Origin: Gordonia westfalica
Lineage (GTDB): Bacteria > Actinomycetota > Actinomycetes > Mycobacteriales > Mycobacteriaceae
Assembly (NCBI RefSeq): GCF_900105725.1
Contig: NZ_FNLM01000034.1
Coordinates: 1,798,001 to 1,862,000, forward strand
Reading direction: 5' to 3'
DNA: 64,000 nt
The notes under the pieces were generated by a model, which was not told the DNA's origin, searched no databases, and saw only the letters and a list, made by a program, of their open reading frames with translations. A program made the translations under genes and the position numbers. Numbering within the stretch: the stretch's first letter is position 1; the number at the start of each line of letters is the position of its first letter. Below, piece after piece: positions 31,740 through 43,268 of the stretch.

Positions 31740-32198
31740 TCAGGCGCTCTTGCGCCGTTGCGAACGCGCGGACTGACGGGACTCCAGCCAGGACTGGAAG
31801 GCGGTCACCGCGCCCGACCCCATGGCGAGCTCGTAGCCGTCCTTGCCCTTGCCGGTGGTCGAGAGTTTCCCGGTGGTGTGCACCTGCAGGATGGTCATCC
31901 CCTCGAGGATCTCGGTCTCCGTACCCTCCGGGCGTCGACGACCCGAGATCTCGACGCCCTGTCGCGCGAAGGTGACGTTGGGCCCGGGCCGCAGGGAGGC
32001 CAGCCGGTAATACCGGAGTGAGTTGTCGCTGTAGTGCACGGTCCCGTGCCGCCAGCCCTGATCGACCTCGGCGGGGATGGTGCGCAACAGGATCGGCGTC
32101 CCGACGCGCCGGAGCTGCGCGAGGCGGACCGCCAGCAGCACGCAGAGGATGATCGCGAGCACCAGCAGCACACTGAGCAACACGACGGGCAGCGACAT
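31740..32198 (-). CDS. DUF2550 membrane-anchored protein
   Basis: A 152-aa protein with one N-terminal membrane helix (about residues 2-25) and a C-terminal soluble domain (LRTIPAEVDQGWRHG, SLRYYRLASL, GYELAMGSGAVTAFQSWLES). This is the DUF2550 family, conserved directly after atpC in Mycobacteriales and of unknown function. ATG 32198 is preferred over the GTG at 32201 because AAAGGAG lies six bases before it. It follows atpC on the same strand, with a probable terminator hairpin (32346-32377) in the 207-bp gap, so it may have its own promoter. Confidence 0.87.
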   Translation of the reverse strand: MSLPVVLLSVLLVLAIILCVLLAVRLAQLRRVGTPILLRTIPAEVDQGWRHGTVHYSDNSLRYYRLASLRPGPNVTFARQGVEISGRRRPEGTETEILEGMTILQVHTTGKLSTTGKGKDGYELAMGSGAVTAFQSWLESRQSARSQRRKSA

Positions 32199-32345
32199 CA
32201 CCTACTCCTTTGTGCGGTCTCCGCGTACGCCGCGACCACCGTCTGATCGTCGGGAACAATCGATCGACGGGGAACTGCGGCGTGCGTGACAGGGGCTGTG
32301 AAACCAGCATGCCAGATCACGCACATCGGACGCGAAACGACCTCG

Positions 32346-32377
32346 GCCGGCCACCGGATCTAAATCCGATGACCGGC
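32346..32377 (-). terminator. atp operon terminator hairpin
   Basis: On the minus strand 14 bases (32377-32364) pair with 32359-32346 around a four-base loop, with two G-U pairs and no mismatch. It lies 28 bases after the atpC stop. Confidence 0.65.
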
Positions 32378-32405
32378 AGAGGTGACCGCCGCGCGAGCGA
32401 GGGTG

Positions 32406-32786
32406 TTACTTCGAAAGGTGCTGTGCCGCAGTCAAACGCGCGTGAGCACGGTGGTACTCCGGGGAGTCCGGCTCAGCCTGTTCGAGTGCGGTCTTCTCCG
32501 CGTTGATGTCGACGTCGTCGGCCCAGTCGGCCGATTCCGCGAGCACCGTGACGGCCGCGCCGGTGACGGACAGGAATCCGCCCTCGACCGCAGCCGCGCG
32601 GCGATTGCCGTTCTCCTCGACGATCACCACGAAGCCACCCGGGACCAGCTGGCCCAGGAGCGGCTCGTGGTTGGCCAGGATGCCCAGCTCGCCGACCGTG
32701 GTCTGCGCGATCAGGAAAGTGGCCTCGCCCGAGTACAGGCTCGAATCCGCGGAGACAACCTCCACGTGGAAGGACTTCTCAGCCAT
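32406..32786 (-). CDS. atpC: ATP synthase F1 epsilon subunit
   Basis: Rotor-stalk subunit of 126 aa that couples c-ring rotation to the F1 head and limits ATP hydrolysis. The N-terminal beta-sandwich (FHVEVVSADSSLYSGEATFL, GELGILANHEPLL) is complete, and the C-terminal helical hairpin is short (DSPEYHRAHARLTAAQHL), as in mycobacteria, where it takes part in latency. ATG 32786 is nine bases from the atpD stop, so it is the last gene of the atp operon. Confidence 0.97.
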   Translation of the reverse strand: MAEKSFHVEVVSADSSLYSGEATFLIAQTTVGELGILANHEPLLGQLVPGGFVVIVEENGNRRAAAVEGGFLSVTGAAVTVLAESADWADDVDINAEKTALEQAEPDSPEYHRAHARLTAAQHLSK

Positions 32787-32795
32787 GGATTACCG

Positions 32796-34289
<1,494 letters not shown>

Positions 34290-34311
34290 TCAGGACTCGG
34301 GGGCGCTGCGG

Positions 34312-35235
34312 CTAGTTGGCCAGTGCGCTCGAACCACCGACGATCTCGCTGATTTCCTGGGTGATCTGGGCCTGACGGAGCTGGTTGGCCTCACGCGAAT
34401 ACGTCTTGGCCAGTTCCTCGGCGTTGTCGGTCGCCGCCTTCATGGCGGTACGGCGAGCAGCCGACTCCGATGCGGCCGAATCCAGCAGTGCCGCGTACAC
34501 CCGCGTTGCCACGTACTTCGGCAGCAGCGCGTCGAGCAGGGCATCTGCGCCCGGCTCGAACGTGTAGTTCCGAGACGGGGTTTCGTCGGACGACTCGTCC
34601 TCCTCGGACACGACCAGCGGCGCCACCCGGCGGACCTCCGGTACCTGCGACAGCATCGACTGGAACCGGGTGTACACCAGGTGCAGTTCGTCGACGCCCT
34701 CGAGGACGCCGTCGCCACCCGGCCGCTCCACCTCGGTGCCCGAGCCGGCCGCGAACAGATCCACCAGGAACTGTGTCGGCTCGGCGGCGTCCATGTACTT
34801 CGGCGCCTCCGAGAAGCCCGTCCACGAGTCCGAGACGGTCAGGCCGCGGAAGTTGAAGAACCCCACACCCTTTCGACCCATCACGAACAGCACGGCTTCC
34901 TTGCCCTCCTCGCGCAGCAGCGCGATGAGTTCACGGGTCGCCTTGAGCACGTTGGCGTTGTAGCCACCGCACATGCCGCGGTCGCTCGTGACCACCAGGA
35001 TCGCCGCACGCTTGGGATTCTCGCGCTCGTTCAGCAACGGGTTGTCCAGGTAACCCGAGTTGCTCGCGAGCTCGGAGAGCACCGTCGTCATCTCTTCCGA
35101 GTACGGCTTCGCCGCCGCGACGCGACCCTGGGCCTTGGTGATACGCGAGGTCGCGATCAGCTCCTGAGCCTTGGTGATCTTTTTGGTCGACTGGACCGAC
35201 CGGATGCGTGAGCGCAGCTCACGAATGCTGGCCAT
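34312..35235 (-). CDS. atpG: ATP synthase F1 gamma subunit
   Basis: Central rotor shaft, 307 aa. The N-terminal helix ([20 protein letters not shown]) and C-terminal helix ([15 protein letters not shown]) form the coiled coil inside the alpha-beta ring. The loop [12 protein letters not shown] near residues 165-180 corresponds to the extra gamma loop known in mycobacterial enzymes, which affects ATPase latency. It sits between atpA and atpD with a 45-bp gap to atpA. Confidence 0.98.
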   Translation of the reverse strand: MASIRELRSRIRSVQSTKKITKAQELIATSRITKAQGRVAAAKPYSEEMTTVLSELASNSGYLDNPLLNERENPKRAAILVVTSDRGMCGGYNANVLKATRELIALLREEGKEAVLFVMGRKGVGFFNFRGLTVSDSWTGFSEAPKYMDAAEPTQFLVDLFAAGSGTEVERPGGDGVLEGVDELHLVYTRFQSMLSQVPEVRRVAPLVVSEEDESSDETPSRNYTFEPGADALLDALLPKYVATRVYAALLDSAASESAARRTAMKAATDNAEELAKTYSREANQLRQAQITQEISEIVGGSSALAN

Positions 35236-35280
35236 GAGCCCTCACCCCTTCCTTATCGCAATGTCCGTTGACGTCTGAGA

Positions 35281-36909
35281 TCACTTGCGGATCTTGATCT
35301 CTTCGTTCTCGACGTTCTCGGCATCCATTGCCTGCGCCTCGGCCTCGTTGACCACGCGACGGCCGTCGTGGGTGAGGTAGCCGTTCTTGAACTTGTTGGT
35401 CTCGGCGACGAGGGCCTCGGCCTGATCGTCGGCGAGAGCCTTGCCACCGGCGATCGAGTCGTAGACGCCCTTGGCGTTGTGGTGCAGGTGGCTCAGCAGC
35501 TGCGTCTCGAAGTTGCGGACGTCGTCGACGGGAACCGAGTCGTAGTGACCCTCACCGCAGAGGTAGATCGAGACGATCTGGTCCTCGACCGAGAAGGGGC
35601 TGTACTGGTCCTGCTTCAGCATCTCCACCCAGCGGGCACCGCGCTCGAGCTGCGCCTTCGACGCATCGTCGAGATCGGAGGCGAAGGCCGAGAAGGCCTC
35701 CAGCTCGCGGAACTGTGCCAGCTCCAGACGCAGCGAACCCGAGACCTTCTTGAGGCCCTTGGTCTGAGCGGCACCACCGACGCGCGACACCGAGGTACCG
35801 ACGTTGATGGCGGGACGGACACCCTTGTTGAAGAGGTCCGACTCGAGGAAGACCTGGCCGTCGGTGATCGAGATGACGTTGGTCGGGATGAACGCCGAGA
35901 CGTCGTTGGCCTTGGTCTCGATGATCGGCAGACCGGTCATCGAGCCGCCGCCGAGCTCGTCGGAGAGCTTCGCACAACGCTCCAGCAGACGCGAGTGCAA
36001 GTAGAAGACGTCACCCGGGTAGGCCTCGCGGCCCGGCGGGCGGCGCAGCAGCAGCGAGATCGCGCGGTAGGCCTCGGCCTGCTTGGTCAGGTCGTCGAAC
36101 ACGATGAGGACGTGTTTACCCTGGTACATCCAGTGCTGGCCGATGGCCGAACCGGTGTAGGGGGCGAGCCACTTGAAGCCGGCGGAGTCCGAGGCCGGGG
36201 CGGCGACGATGGTGGTGTACTCCATCGCGCCGGCCTCTTCGAGAGCGGACTTGACGCCGGCGATGGTCGAACCCTTCTGACCGATCGCGACGTAGATGCA
36301 GCGGACCTGCTTGGTGGGGTCGCCGGTCTCCCAGTTCGCCTTCTGGTTCAGGATGGCGTCGATGCAGACCGCGGTCTTGCCGGTCTTGCGGTCGCCGATG
36401 ACGAGCTGACGCTGTCCGCGGCCGATGGCGGTCATGGCGTCGATGGCCTTGATGCCGGTGGCGAGGGACTCCTCGACGGGCTGGCGCTCGAGCACCGAGG
36501 CGGCCTGCAGCTCCAGGACGCGCTGCTCATCGGCCTCGATGTCGCCCTGTCCGTCGATCGGAGCGCCGAGGGGGTCGACCACACGACCGAGGAAAGCGTC
36601 GCCCACGGGCACGGAGAGCACGTTGCCGGTACGGCTGACCTGCTGGCCTTCTTCCAGGGACTCGTAGTCACCCAGGATGACGGCGCCGATCTCGTCCTCG
36701 TCGAGGTTCAGCGCGACGCCGAGGACGCCGCCGGGGAACTCGAGGAGCTCGTTGGCCATTGCGCTGGGCAGTCCGCTGACGTGAGCGATACCGTCCGACG
36801 TATCGGTGATGGTGCCGACCTCGTCACGCGACGCTTCGGCTTCGAACGACGAGACGTACTGCTCGATCGCTTCCTTAATCTCGTCTGGTGAGATCGTCAA
36901 CTCCGCCAT
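35281..36909 (-). CDS. atpA: ATP synthase F1 alpha subunit
   Basis: Nucleotide-binding, non-catalytic subunit of 542 aa. The P-loop is [10 protein letters not shown], with [12 protein letters not shown] and the [20 protein letters not shown] block after it. The C-terminus is extended compared with E. coli (about 515-542, ending [11 protein letters not shown]), like the extra helix of mycobacterial alpha subunits that suppresses ATP hydrolysis. ATG 36909 is used, 81 bases after the b-delta fusion gene. Confidence 0.99.
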   Translation of the reverse strand: MAELTISPDEIKEAIEQYVSSFEAEASRDEVGTITDTSDGIAHVSGLPSAMANELLEFPGGVLGVALNLDEDEIGAVILGDYESLEEGQQVSRTGNVLSVPVGDAFLGRVVDPLGAPIDGQGDIEADEQRVLELQAASVLERQPVEESLATGIKAIDAMTAIGRGQRQLVIGDRKTGKTAVCIDAILNQKANWETGDPTKQVRCIYVAIGQKGSTIAGVKSALEEAGAMEYTTIVAAPASDSAGFKWLAPYTGSAIGQHWMYQGKHVLIVFDDLTKQAEAYRAISLLLRRPPGREAYPGDVFYLHSRLLERCAKLSDELGGGSMTGLPIIETKANDVSAFIPTNVISITDGQVFLESDLFNKGVRPAINVGTSVSRVGGAAQTKGLKKVSGSLRLELAQFRELEAFSAFASDLDDASKAQLERGARWVEMLKQDQYSPFSVEDQIVSIYLCGEGHYDSVPVDDVRNFETQLLSHLHHNAKGVYDSIAGGKALADDQAEALVAETNKFKNGYLTHDGRRVVNEAEAQAMDAENVENEEIKIRK

Positions 36910-36990
36910 GGGTTCTCGTCTTTCCTTGATTAGCTCTGAGGCTTTAGGGCTCGGGCTTTGGGTGTTCAGGTGGTCAGGGGTCGAGCTGCG

Positions 36991-38415
36991 TCAGCGCGGC
37001 AGGGTCTCGGCTGCCTTCGCGAGGCGCGTGGCGACATCGGCGTCGATGACCTCGTCGCCGACGCCGATCCGCAGGCCGCCCAGCAGTTCGGGCTGGACCT
37101 CGGTCTGCACCGAGACGGTGCGGCCGTAGATCCCGCCGAGGACGGTCGCGAGGCGCTCGACCTGCGCGTCGGCCAGCTTGGAGGCCGACACGACGTGGGC
37201 GACCGATTCGCCGCGTTGGGCGGCGGCCAGCTCGGCGAGCTGATCGACGGCGACATCGGCGGCCTGACCGTTCAGCAGGCGGACGGTAGAGGACAGCAGC
37301 GTCCAGGTGTGGCCGCTGACCTTCTCCCCCACCAGCTTGCGCAGGAGGTCGACTCGCTTGTCGGCGTCCTTGCTGTGATCGGAGAGCAGCGACGCGAGCT
37401 GCGGGTTGGCCTCCAGGATCCGGCTGACGCGGAACAGCTCGTCCTCGACCTGCTCGATGACCCCGTCACGCTCGGCGGCGGTCAGCACGATGAGCGAGTT
37501 CTGACGACGCAGGCCGATGACGAAGTCGCTCGACGACGACCAGCGCTGCGTCGCTGCGGTGGCGACGACCTCGACGACCACCGGTGCCACCTTGCCGTCG
37601 AGCAGGCTGTGCACCAAAGTCTTCTTGCCCGCGGCGTTCTCGTCGTCCTCGACCAGGCGCTTGCGCAGCACCGGGTTGTCGCCGAGGAAGTTGATGACCG
37701 CGGTCAGGTCACCCGACGCCGCGGCGAGCGCCGCACCGTCGAGGTCGCCCGCGGTCGAGTCGAACTTGTCCGACACGGCCAGAGCGGCCTCACGGCTGGC
37801 GGCACGCATCGCGTGCAGACCGACGAGCTTGGCGCTCGACGGAATGGCCGACGACGATCGTGAGGACATCTCCTCGAGCTCGTCGATCACCCGGTCGACG
37901 CTGGCGGCCTGGGCCGAGTCGTCGGCGAGATGGTTGCGCACTAGCTCGCCGGCCTTGTCGACCACGGCGAGACCGAGGTCGGTTCGGAGCTGACGGACCA
38001 GGTTCGCCCGCACCAGCGCGACCTGGTTGCGGCCGTGCTCGGAGATGCGTTTGACCTCGTGATCGGCCTGGGCGCGGATGTCGGAGGTGATCGCCTCGGC
38101 GTCGGCCGCGGCGTCCTTCTTAATCTGCTCTGCCTCGGCCTTGGCCTCGGCGACGGCCTTCTCACGGGCCTTCTGCCCTTCGGCGACCCGCTTCTTGGCG
38201 GCTTCGGCCTCGGCCAGTTGGGTGCGCACCGTCTCCTGACGATCACGCATCATCTTCTGCACCGGCGGGCGGACGTACTTCCACAGCAGGAAGATGATGA
38301 CCGCGAAGCCGAAGAGCTGAGCGATGAAGATCGCCGGGTCGAACGCAGCACCGATGTCGTGGAGCCAGGTACCGATGGGCCCCTGGTCGGATTCGGTCTC
38401 AGTGTTGGCAGCCAT
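36991..38415 (-). CDS. atpFH: ATP synthase b-delta fusion subunit
   Basis: A 474-aa fusion of a second stator b subunit with delta, a hallmark of Mycobacteriales. Residues of about 25-50 are the single membrane helix (IFIAQLFGFAVIIFLLWKYV). A long charged coiled coil follows (about 55-170), then a linker and the delta domain (about 290-474) that binds the top of F1 (SLIVLTAAERDGVIEQVEDEL, SVQTEVQPELLGGLRIGVGD). It serves with AtpF as the peripheral stalk. Its ATG shares one base with the atpF stop (TGATG), so translation is coupled. Confidence 0.98.
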   Translation of the reverse strand: MAANTETESDQGPIGTWLHDIGAAFDPAIFIAQLFGFAVIIFLLWKYVRPPVQKMMRDRQETVRTQLAEAEAAKKRVAEGQKAREKAVAEAKAEAEQIKKDAAADAEAITSDIRAQADHEVKRISEHGRNQVALVRANLVRQLRTDLGLAVVDKAGELVRNHLADDSAQAASVDRVIDELEEMSSRSSSAIPSSAKLVGLHAMRAASREAALAVSDKFDSTAGDLDGAALAAASGDLTAVINFLGDNPVLRKRLVEDDENAAGKKTLVHSLLDGKVAPVVVEVVATAATQRWSSSSDFVIGLRRQNSLIVLTAAERDGVIEQVEDELFRVSRILEANPQLASLLSDHSKDADKRVDLLRKLVGEKVSGHTWTLLSSTVRLLNGQAADVAVDQLAELAAAQRGESVAHVVSASKLADAQVERLATVLGGIYGRTVSVQTEVQPELLGGLRIGVGDEVIDADVATRLAKAAETLPR

Positions 38416-38903
38416 CAGTTCACCGCTCCGCTCGTCGATCGGGTGTCGGAAAGAGTGGCCGAGTCGACACCGAGCACACGCGCCGCGAGGGTCTTGGCGA
38501 GTGTGTCCACATCAGCTGCAGCCGTCGATGCCGCCTGCTCACCCTGAGCCGCCAGCTCGGAGCTGGTCGACTGCAGGGCAGCGTCGGCCTCGGCGGTCGC
38601 TCGCTGCTTCATCTCGTTCAGCTGTTCACGGCCCTGGGCGCGAGCTTCGTCGCGCATGGCGGTGGCCTCACCGCGCGCTTCCTTGAGGAGTGAACGGAAC
38701 TGCACGTCCGCATCCTCGAATTCGGCGGCGGCAGTCCGATTGTCCTCCGCGGTGCGGTGGATCATCTCGTCCCGCTCCTCGAGGACCTGCTGAATCGGCG
38801 GAACCACGAACTTGCGGATGACCAGCAGCAAAATCACGAAGATGAGCAGGACAACGAAGAACGTTCCATTCGGGAGCAGGAAGTTCTCTGCAGCAAGCGT
38901 CAT
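38415..38903 (-). CDS. atpF: ATP synthase F0 b subunit
   Basis: Peripheral-stalk subunit of 162 aa with one N-terminal membrane helix (FFVVLLIFVILLLVIRKFVV) and a long charged helix with heptads. It pairs with the b-delta fusion encoded next. The C-terminus is short, as expected when the fusion carries the delta contact. It starts 47 bases after atpE. Confidence 0.98.
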   Translation of the reverse strand: MTLAAENFLLPNGTFFVVLLIFVILLLVIRKFVVPPIQQVLEERDEMIHRTAEDNRTAAAEFEDADVQFRSLLKEARGEATAMRDEARAQGREQLNEMKQRATAEADAALQSTSSELAAQGEQAASTAAADVDTLAKTLAARVLGVDSATLSDTRSTSGAVN

Positions 38904-38950
38904 TGTGGTGAGGTGTCGTTTCTACTCGGCGACAAAAGGGAGAGCGGAGA

Positions 38951-39280
<330 letters not shown>

Positions 39281-39340
39281 TCATGTGCGGTTGTGGTCGC
39301 GGTCGCGTGTCGCACCGCGAGGTGCCCTACTGGTGGGCGG

Positions 39341-40090
39341 TCAGTGATCCTCGGTCTCCATCGACTGCGAGAAGTACAGGATCGTCAGCAGCGCGAAGAT
39401 GAAGGCCTGGATCAGACCGACGAAGAGCTCGAAGGACTTCCAGATCGCGTTCGGCGCCCACATGATGTACGGCGGGAACAGGGCGATCAGGGCGACCATC
39501 ATGCTGCCGGCGAACACGTTGCCGAAGAGTCGCAGCGAGAGCGAGATCGGCTTGGTGAACTCCTCGATCACGTTGATCGGCGCGAGGAAGGTGACGTGGC
39601 CCTTCAGGATGCGCTTCGGGTGACCCAGCAGGCCGCGCTGCTTGAAGCCGGCCGCCTGGTACCAGACGAAGACGAACAGCGCGAGCGCGTAGGCGAAGTT
39701 CACGTCCGCGGCCGGCGGCTTGAGGATCTCGTGGTGACCGACCTGCACCGGCAGGATCGACAACCAGTTGGAGATCAGGATGAAGGTGAACAGCGAGACG
39801 GCCAGCGGCAGGACGTACGGGGCGACCTTCATGCCGATGGCGCTCTCGACCTGGCCGCGCATCTGGACGGTGACCGTCTCCCAGAAGAGCTGCACACCCG
39901 ACGGCACGCCGGTCGAGGTGACCTTGGACTTCAGGTAGAACGCCAGCGCGAGCATGATCGCCGCCGCAAGCGCCGTGGCGATGATGGTCTCCAGGTTGAA
40001 GGTCAGCCCGAAGAGCTCGAACTTGGTGTAATGACCCACCTGGATGGATGATTCTCCATCCTCTGCGGCTAGGTAGAAGGCGGTCGTCAT
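39341..40090 (-). CDS. atpB: ATP synthase F0 a subunit
   Basis: Proton channel subunit of 249 aa with five or six membrane helices. The essential Arg lies in [18 protein letters not shown], and the last helices contain ALFPPYIMW and [15 protein letters not shown]. The N-terminus ([17 protein letters not shown]) is typical of actinobacteria. Its ATG overlaps the stop of the preceding subunit I gene (ATGA). Confidence 0.98.
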   Translation of the reverse strand: MTTAFYLAAEDGESSIQVGHYTKFELFGLTFNLETIIATALAAAIMLALAFYLKSKVTSTGVPSGVQLFWETVTVQMRGQVESAIGMKVAPYVLPLAVSLFTFILISNWLSILPVQVGHHEILKPPAADVNFAYALALFVFVWYQAAGFKQRGLLGHPKRILKGHVTFLAPINVIEEFTKPISLSLRLFGNVFAGSMMVALIALFPPYIMWAPNAIWKSFELFVGLIQAFIFALLTILYFSQSMETEDH

Positions 40091-40500
40091 GGTTGGCTAC
40101 GAAGTCCTTTCATCACCGGAATGACCGTGTTCAGCACCAAGACCACCTGGCCGATGGCGAGTCCGAACATCGCGCCCAACCCGTCGGGTTGGACCAGAAA
40201 CGCCGCCAGCAGCGCGAGCGCCGTGATGGCACCCAGTCGCATGGCGGAGTTGAGAGCAAGAGCAGTTTTGCGGGGGTTCAGCTCGGCGGTGACCGCATCG
40301 ACCGCACGCTTCACCAGCAGTGCGTTGACGAGGATCGCCGCGATTCCGAGCAGGAAGAACACTGCGAAGAGCGGGTGCCCGACGAGAATCGAGACCACCG
40401 CGACCACGAGGGTCAGACCGCCGGCGATGAGTGCCGGCCGACGCAGACCGGTGGGCGCCTGGGGATAGACGGGGGCCGAATCAGGGGCAGAAGTCTCCAT
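40087..40500 (-). CDS. atpI: ATP synthase subunit I (AtpI-like)
   Basis: A 137-aa membrane protein with four hydrophobic helices (about 24-40, 42-62, 88-105 and 110-130). It is the first gene of the atp operon, where a small AtpI-type protein that helps c-ring assembly or Mg2+ supply is usual. The helix turn with [16 protein letters not shown] is family-like. ATG 40500 is chosen because GGAGAGGG lies just upstream; a longer open frame has no coding character. The 3' end overlaps atpB by four bases. Confidence 0.85.
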   Translation of the reverse strand: METSAPDSAPVYPQAPTGLRRPALIAGGLTLVVAVVSILVGHPLFAVFFLLGIAAILVNALLVKRAVDAVTAELNPRKTALALNSAMRLGAITALALLAAFLVQPDGLGAMFGLAIGQVVLVLNTVIPVMKGLRSQP

Positions 40501-40704
40501 GTCCCTCTCCTCAGCTCGTTGAATCCATACCGACGGCACGGGGCACCCGCGGGCGCGCAGCAGCCATTGGCCGCCGGGCATCAGCTCGCGTTTGGTGTGA
40601 CCCTACCAACACCGCCCCGGCGGTCTCACCGGGGGTATGTGTCGTGGTTGTCACGACGCGGCACATGTGCGCCGCCGTCACCCTCCCCACAACTACTACA
40701 GGCG

Positions 40705-40710
40705 ATAGTA
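40705..40710 (-). promoter_or_regulatory. Candidate -10 of the atp operon
   Basis: On the minus strand TACTAT is preceded by TG and lies about 205 bases before subunit I. The 284-bp gap (40501-40784) between wecA and subunit I holds this site, the wecA terminator candidate and no gene that I can support. Confidence 0.35.
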
Positions 40711-40730
40711 CACGATATTTACCGTCCCCT

Positions 40731-40768
40731 TACCGAGGGTGCGCTCGCTCCGCACACGTCTCGGGTAC
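40731..40768 (-). terminator. Candidate wecA terminator
   Basis: TACCGAG pairs with CTCGGGTA (one bulge) and inside it GTGCG pairs with CGCAC. It lies about 17 bases after the wecA stop. Confidence 0.4.
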
Positions 40769-40784
40769 GGAGCATACGCAAAGA

Positions 40785-41978
40785 TCAGCGAAATGCCTTG
40801 GTCGCGGTGCGCAGCTCGGCGAATCGGCGATGCAGCCGCGGCGCCATGGTGACCAGCATCGCCACCACCAGTCCCGCGCCGAACATGGGCGCGACCACCG
40901 ACAGCGGGAAGAGGGTGCTCGCCGCGGCGGAGAACGCCAGGACGCCGACCCAGAGGTAGATGATCAGCGCGACGCGACGCTGGGAATGTCCGAGTTCGAG
41001 CAATCGGTGGTGCAGGTGCATCTTGTCTGGGGTGTAGAAACCGACGCCCGCACGGGTGCGGCGGATCACCGCGAGCAGCATGTCGAGCATGGGGATGAAG
41101 ACCACTGCCGCCACCAGGAACAACGGTGACAGCAGGGTGAAGATGTCCGCCGGGCCATAGGCGTTCACCGCGATGCGGCCGGACGCGCTCGTCGACGCCG
41201 CGGCGAGCATCAGCCCGATCAGCATCGCCCCCGAGTCGCCCATGAAGATGCGGGCGGGCGAGAAGTTGTGCGGCAGGAATCCCAGGCACGCCCCGGCCAG
41301 CGCGACGGCGATGAGTGCCGGCGGGTAGTAGCTGACGTCGCCGCCCTGGTCGCGGAGCAGACCGAGCGAGAACATGCAGATCGCCGATGCCGCGATCAGT
41401 CCCAGCCCGGCGGCCAGACCGTCCAGGCCGTCGACGAAGTTGATCGCGTTGATGGTCGCCACCGTGATGGCCACCGTGAGCAGGCCCGCCTGCAGCGGGT
41501 CCAGGACGATGGTCCCGATGTCGGCGAACGGCACGGGTAGCTGGATCCACGAGATCCCGAGGAGCACCAGCACACCGGCGGCGGTGAGCTGTCCGACGAA
41601 CTTCGTCAGGGCGTCGAGTCCCCACCGGTCGTCGACGACCCCGACCAGGACGATCACCGTGCCCGCGGTGATCACCGCGGTCATGTCGGTGGTGTACGCG
41701 AAACCCCGGTTGAGCGCGGGCAGGTTGGCGGCGAGCGCGATGCCGGCCACCACCCCGCCGAACATGCCGAGGCCGCCCAGACGCGGGGTCGGGATGACAT
41801 GGACGTCGCGGACGCGGGGCACGGCCACCGCGCCCGCCTTGATCGCGAACACCCGCACCGCCGAGGTCAGCAGGTACGTCATCGCGGCGGCGGTGAGCCC
41901 GACGAGCAGCAACTCGCGCAGCGGGACACCGGTCCCTCCCCCGTCGGTCGCGGCCGCGAGCACCGCGGCGTCGATCAT
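40785..41978 (-). CDS. wecA: Undecaprenyl-phosphate N-acetylglucosaminyl 1-phosphate transferase WecA
   Basis: Membrane enzyme (397 aa, about 11 helices) that transfers GlcNAc-1-phosphate to decaprenyl phosphate, the first step in making the arabinogalactan linker of the mycolic-acid cell wall. Family motifs: VGVVDDRWGLDALTKF with the catalytic Asp pair, NAINFVDGLDGLAAG, and the cytoplasmic HIHH-type motif DKMHLHHRLLELGHS. It is orthologous by position to the mycobacterial gene between tsaC and the atp operon. ATG 41978 is used. The SHMT-like gene lies 57 bases upstream on the same strand. Confidence 0.95.
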   Translation of the reverse strand: MIDAAVLAAATDGGGTGVPLRELLLVGLTAAAMTYLLTSAVRVFAIKAGAVAVPRVRDVHVIPTPRLGGLGMFGGVVAGIALAANLPALNRGFAYTTDMTAVITAGTVIVLVGVVDDRWGLDALTKFVGQLTAAGVLVLLGISWIQLPVPFADIGTIVLDPLQAGLLTVAITVATINAINFVDGLDGLAAGLGLIAASAICMFSLGLLRDQGGDVSYYPPALIAVALAGACLGFLPHNFSPARIFMGDSGAMLIGLMLAAASTSASGRIAVNAYGPADIFTLLSPLFLVAAVVFIPMLDMLLAVIRRTRAGVGFYTPDKMHLHHRLLELGHSQRRVALIIYLWVGVLAFSAAASTLFPLSVVAPMFGAGLVVAMLVTMAPRLHRRFAELRTATKAFR

Positions 41979-42035
41979 CGGCTCACCACTTCCGCCGCGG
42001 TGGTCGCTGGGGGCGTATCGGACACCCGGACAACG

Positions 42036-43268
42036 CTACCCGCATGCGAGGTCGCTGATCTCACGGTGGATCCGTTCGTGTGCCGAGAGATCCTCGGTCG
42101 ACATCGCGGCCAGCATCGCGTCGGCGAGCGCCGGGATCACGGCCGGCGTCAGCCCCCGTGAGGTGGCCGCGGTGGTCCCGACGCGGATGCCGGACCCCTC
42201 CGAGACCGGACGTTCGTCGAAGGGCAGTACCGCCTTGTCGACGACGATCCCGGCTCTGTTGAGACGATCCTGCGCCCGGGCCCCGGAGATGCCGAGCGCG
42301 GACACGTCGACCACCGCCAGATGGGTGTCGGTGCCGCCGGAGACGACGCGCAATCCGCGTTCGGTCAGCGCGTCGGCGAGCGTGCGCGCGTTGTGGGCAC
42401 TCTCCCGGACGTAGGAGGCGAAGTCCTCGGTGCCCGCGTCGTGGAAGGTGACCGCCTTCGCGGCGATCGTGTGCATGGACGGACCGCCCTGGACGAACGG
42501 ATGGACGGCCTTGCACAGCGCGTCGGCGTGTTCGGCCCGCGCCAAGACGACGCCGCCGCGCGGTCCGCGGAACACCTTGTTGGTCGAGAAGGTCACGACG
42601 TCGGCGTGCGGCACCGGCGACGGCAGGAGACCGGCGGCGACGTGACCGGCGAGGTGCGCCGCGTCGACCAGCAGGATGCACTCCGCGTCGTCGGCGATCT
42701 CCCGGAGGAGCGGATAGTCGAAGGAGCGCGAGTACGCCGTCGCGCCCGCGACGAGGAGACGTGGCCGGTGTACCAGGGCCAGCTCCCGGACCTGGTCGTA
42801 GTCGATGAGTTCGTCGTCACGTCGGACCTCGTAGTGCAGCGGCGAGAACCAGCGGCCGGAGAAGTTGGCGCGTGACCCGTGGGTCTGATGGCCGCCGTGC
42901 TCGAGCCGGAGGGCGAGTACCGGGTCGCCCGGTTGGGCGAAAGCGGCGTGGACCGCGAGATTCGCCGCGCTCCCCGACAGCGGCTGGACGTCGGCGTAGC
43001 CGGCGCCGAAGAGATCCCGCGCCCGGGCGGTCGCGACGTCCTCGAGTTCGTCGGCGACCTCGCAACCACCGTGATAGCGCGCACCCGGCCGCCCCTCGGC
43101 GTACTTCGCGTCGAAGGCCGAGGCCATCGCGGCCCGCACTCCGGGCGTGGGTTCGGTCTCGCTCGCGAGCAACTGCAGCCACGTCCGGCGGCGCGTCGAC
43201 TCGCGTTCGATCAGTGCGTCGATCTGCGGGTCACCCGTCGATCCGATGCCCGACGGGATCTCACCCAC
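42036..43268 (-). CDS. Serine hydroxymethyltransferase-family PLP protein (GlyA paralogue)
   Basis: Fold-type I PLP enzyme of 410 aa clearly related to GlyA: KYAEGRPGARYHGGCEVAD, VQPLSGSAANLAVHAA, the PLP Lys in STNKVFRGPRGG, DAAHLAGHVAAG and the carboxylate-binding Arg in SGIRVGTTAATSRG. One residue of the usual RYYGGCE motif is His. In M. tuberculosis tsaC and wecA are adjacent; here this gene is inserted between them. It may have a different substrate from the housekeeping GlyA, but the active-site Lys is kept. The GTG at 43268 overlaps the end of tsaC by 8 bases; no strong ribosome binding site is seen, so translation is likely coupled. Confidence 0.82.
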   Translation of the reverse strand: MGEIPSGIGSTGDPQIDALIERESTRRRTWLQLLASETEPTPGVRAAMASAFDAKYAEGRPGARYHGGCEVADELEDVATARARDLFGAGYADVQPLSGSAANLAVHAAFAQPGDPVLALRLEHGGHQTHGSRANFSGRWFSPLHYEVRRDDELIDYDQVRELALVHRPRLLVAGATAYSRSFDYPLLREIADDAECILLVDAAHLAGHVAAGLLPSPVPHADVVTFSTNKVFRGPRGGVVLARAEHADALCKAVHPFVQGGPSMHTIAAKAVTFHDAGTEDFASYVRESAHNARTLADALTERGLRVVSGGTDTHLAVVDVSALGISGARAQDRLNRAGIVVDKAVLPFDERPVSEGSGIRVGTTAATSRGLTPAVIPALADAMLAAMSTEDLSAHERIHREISDLACG

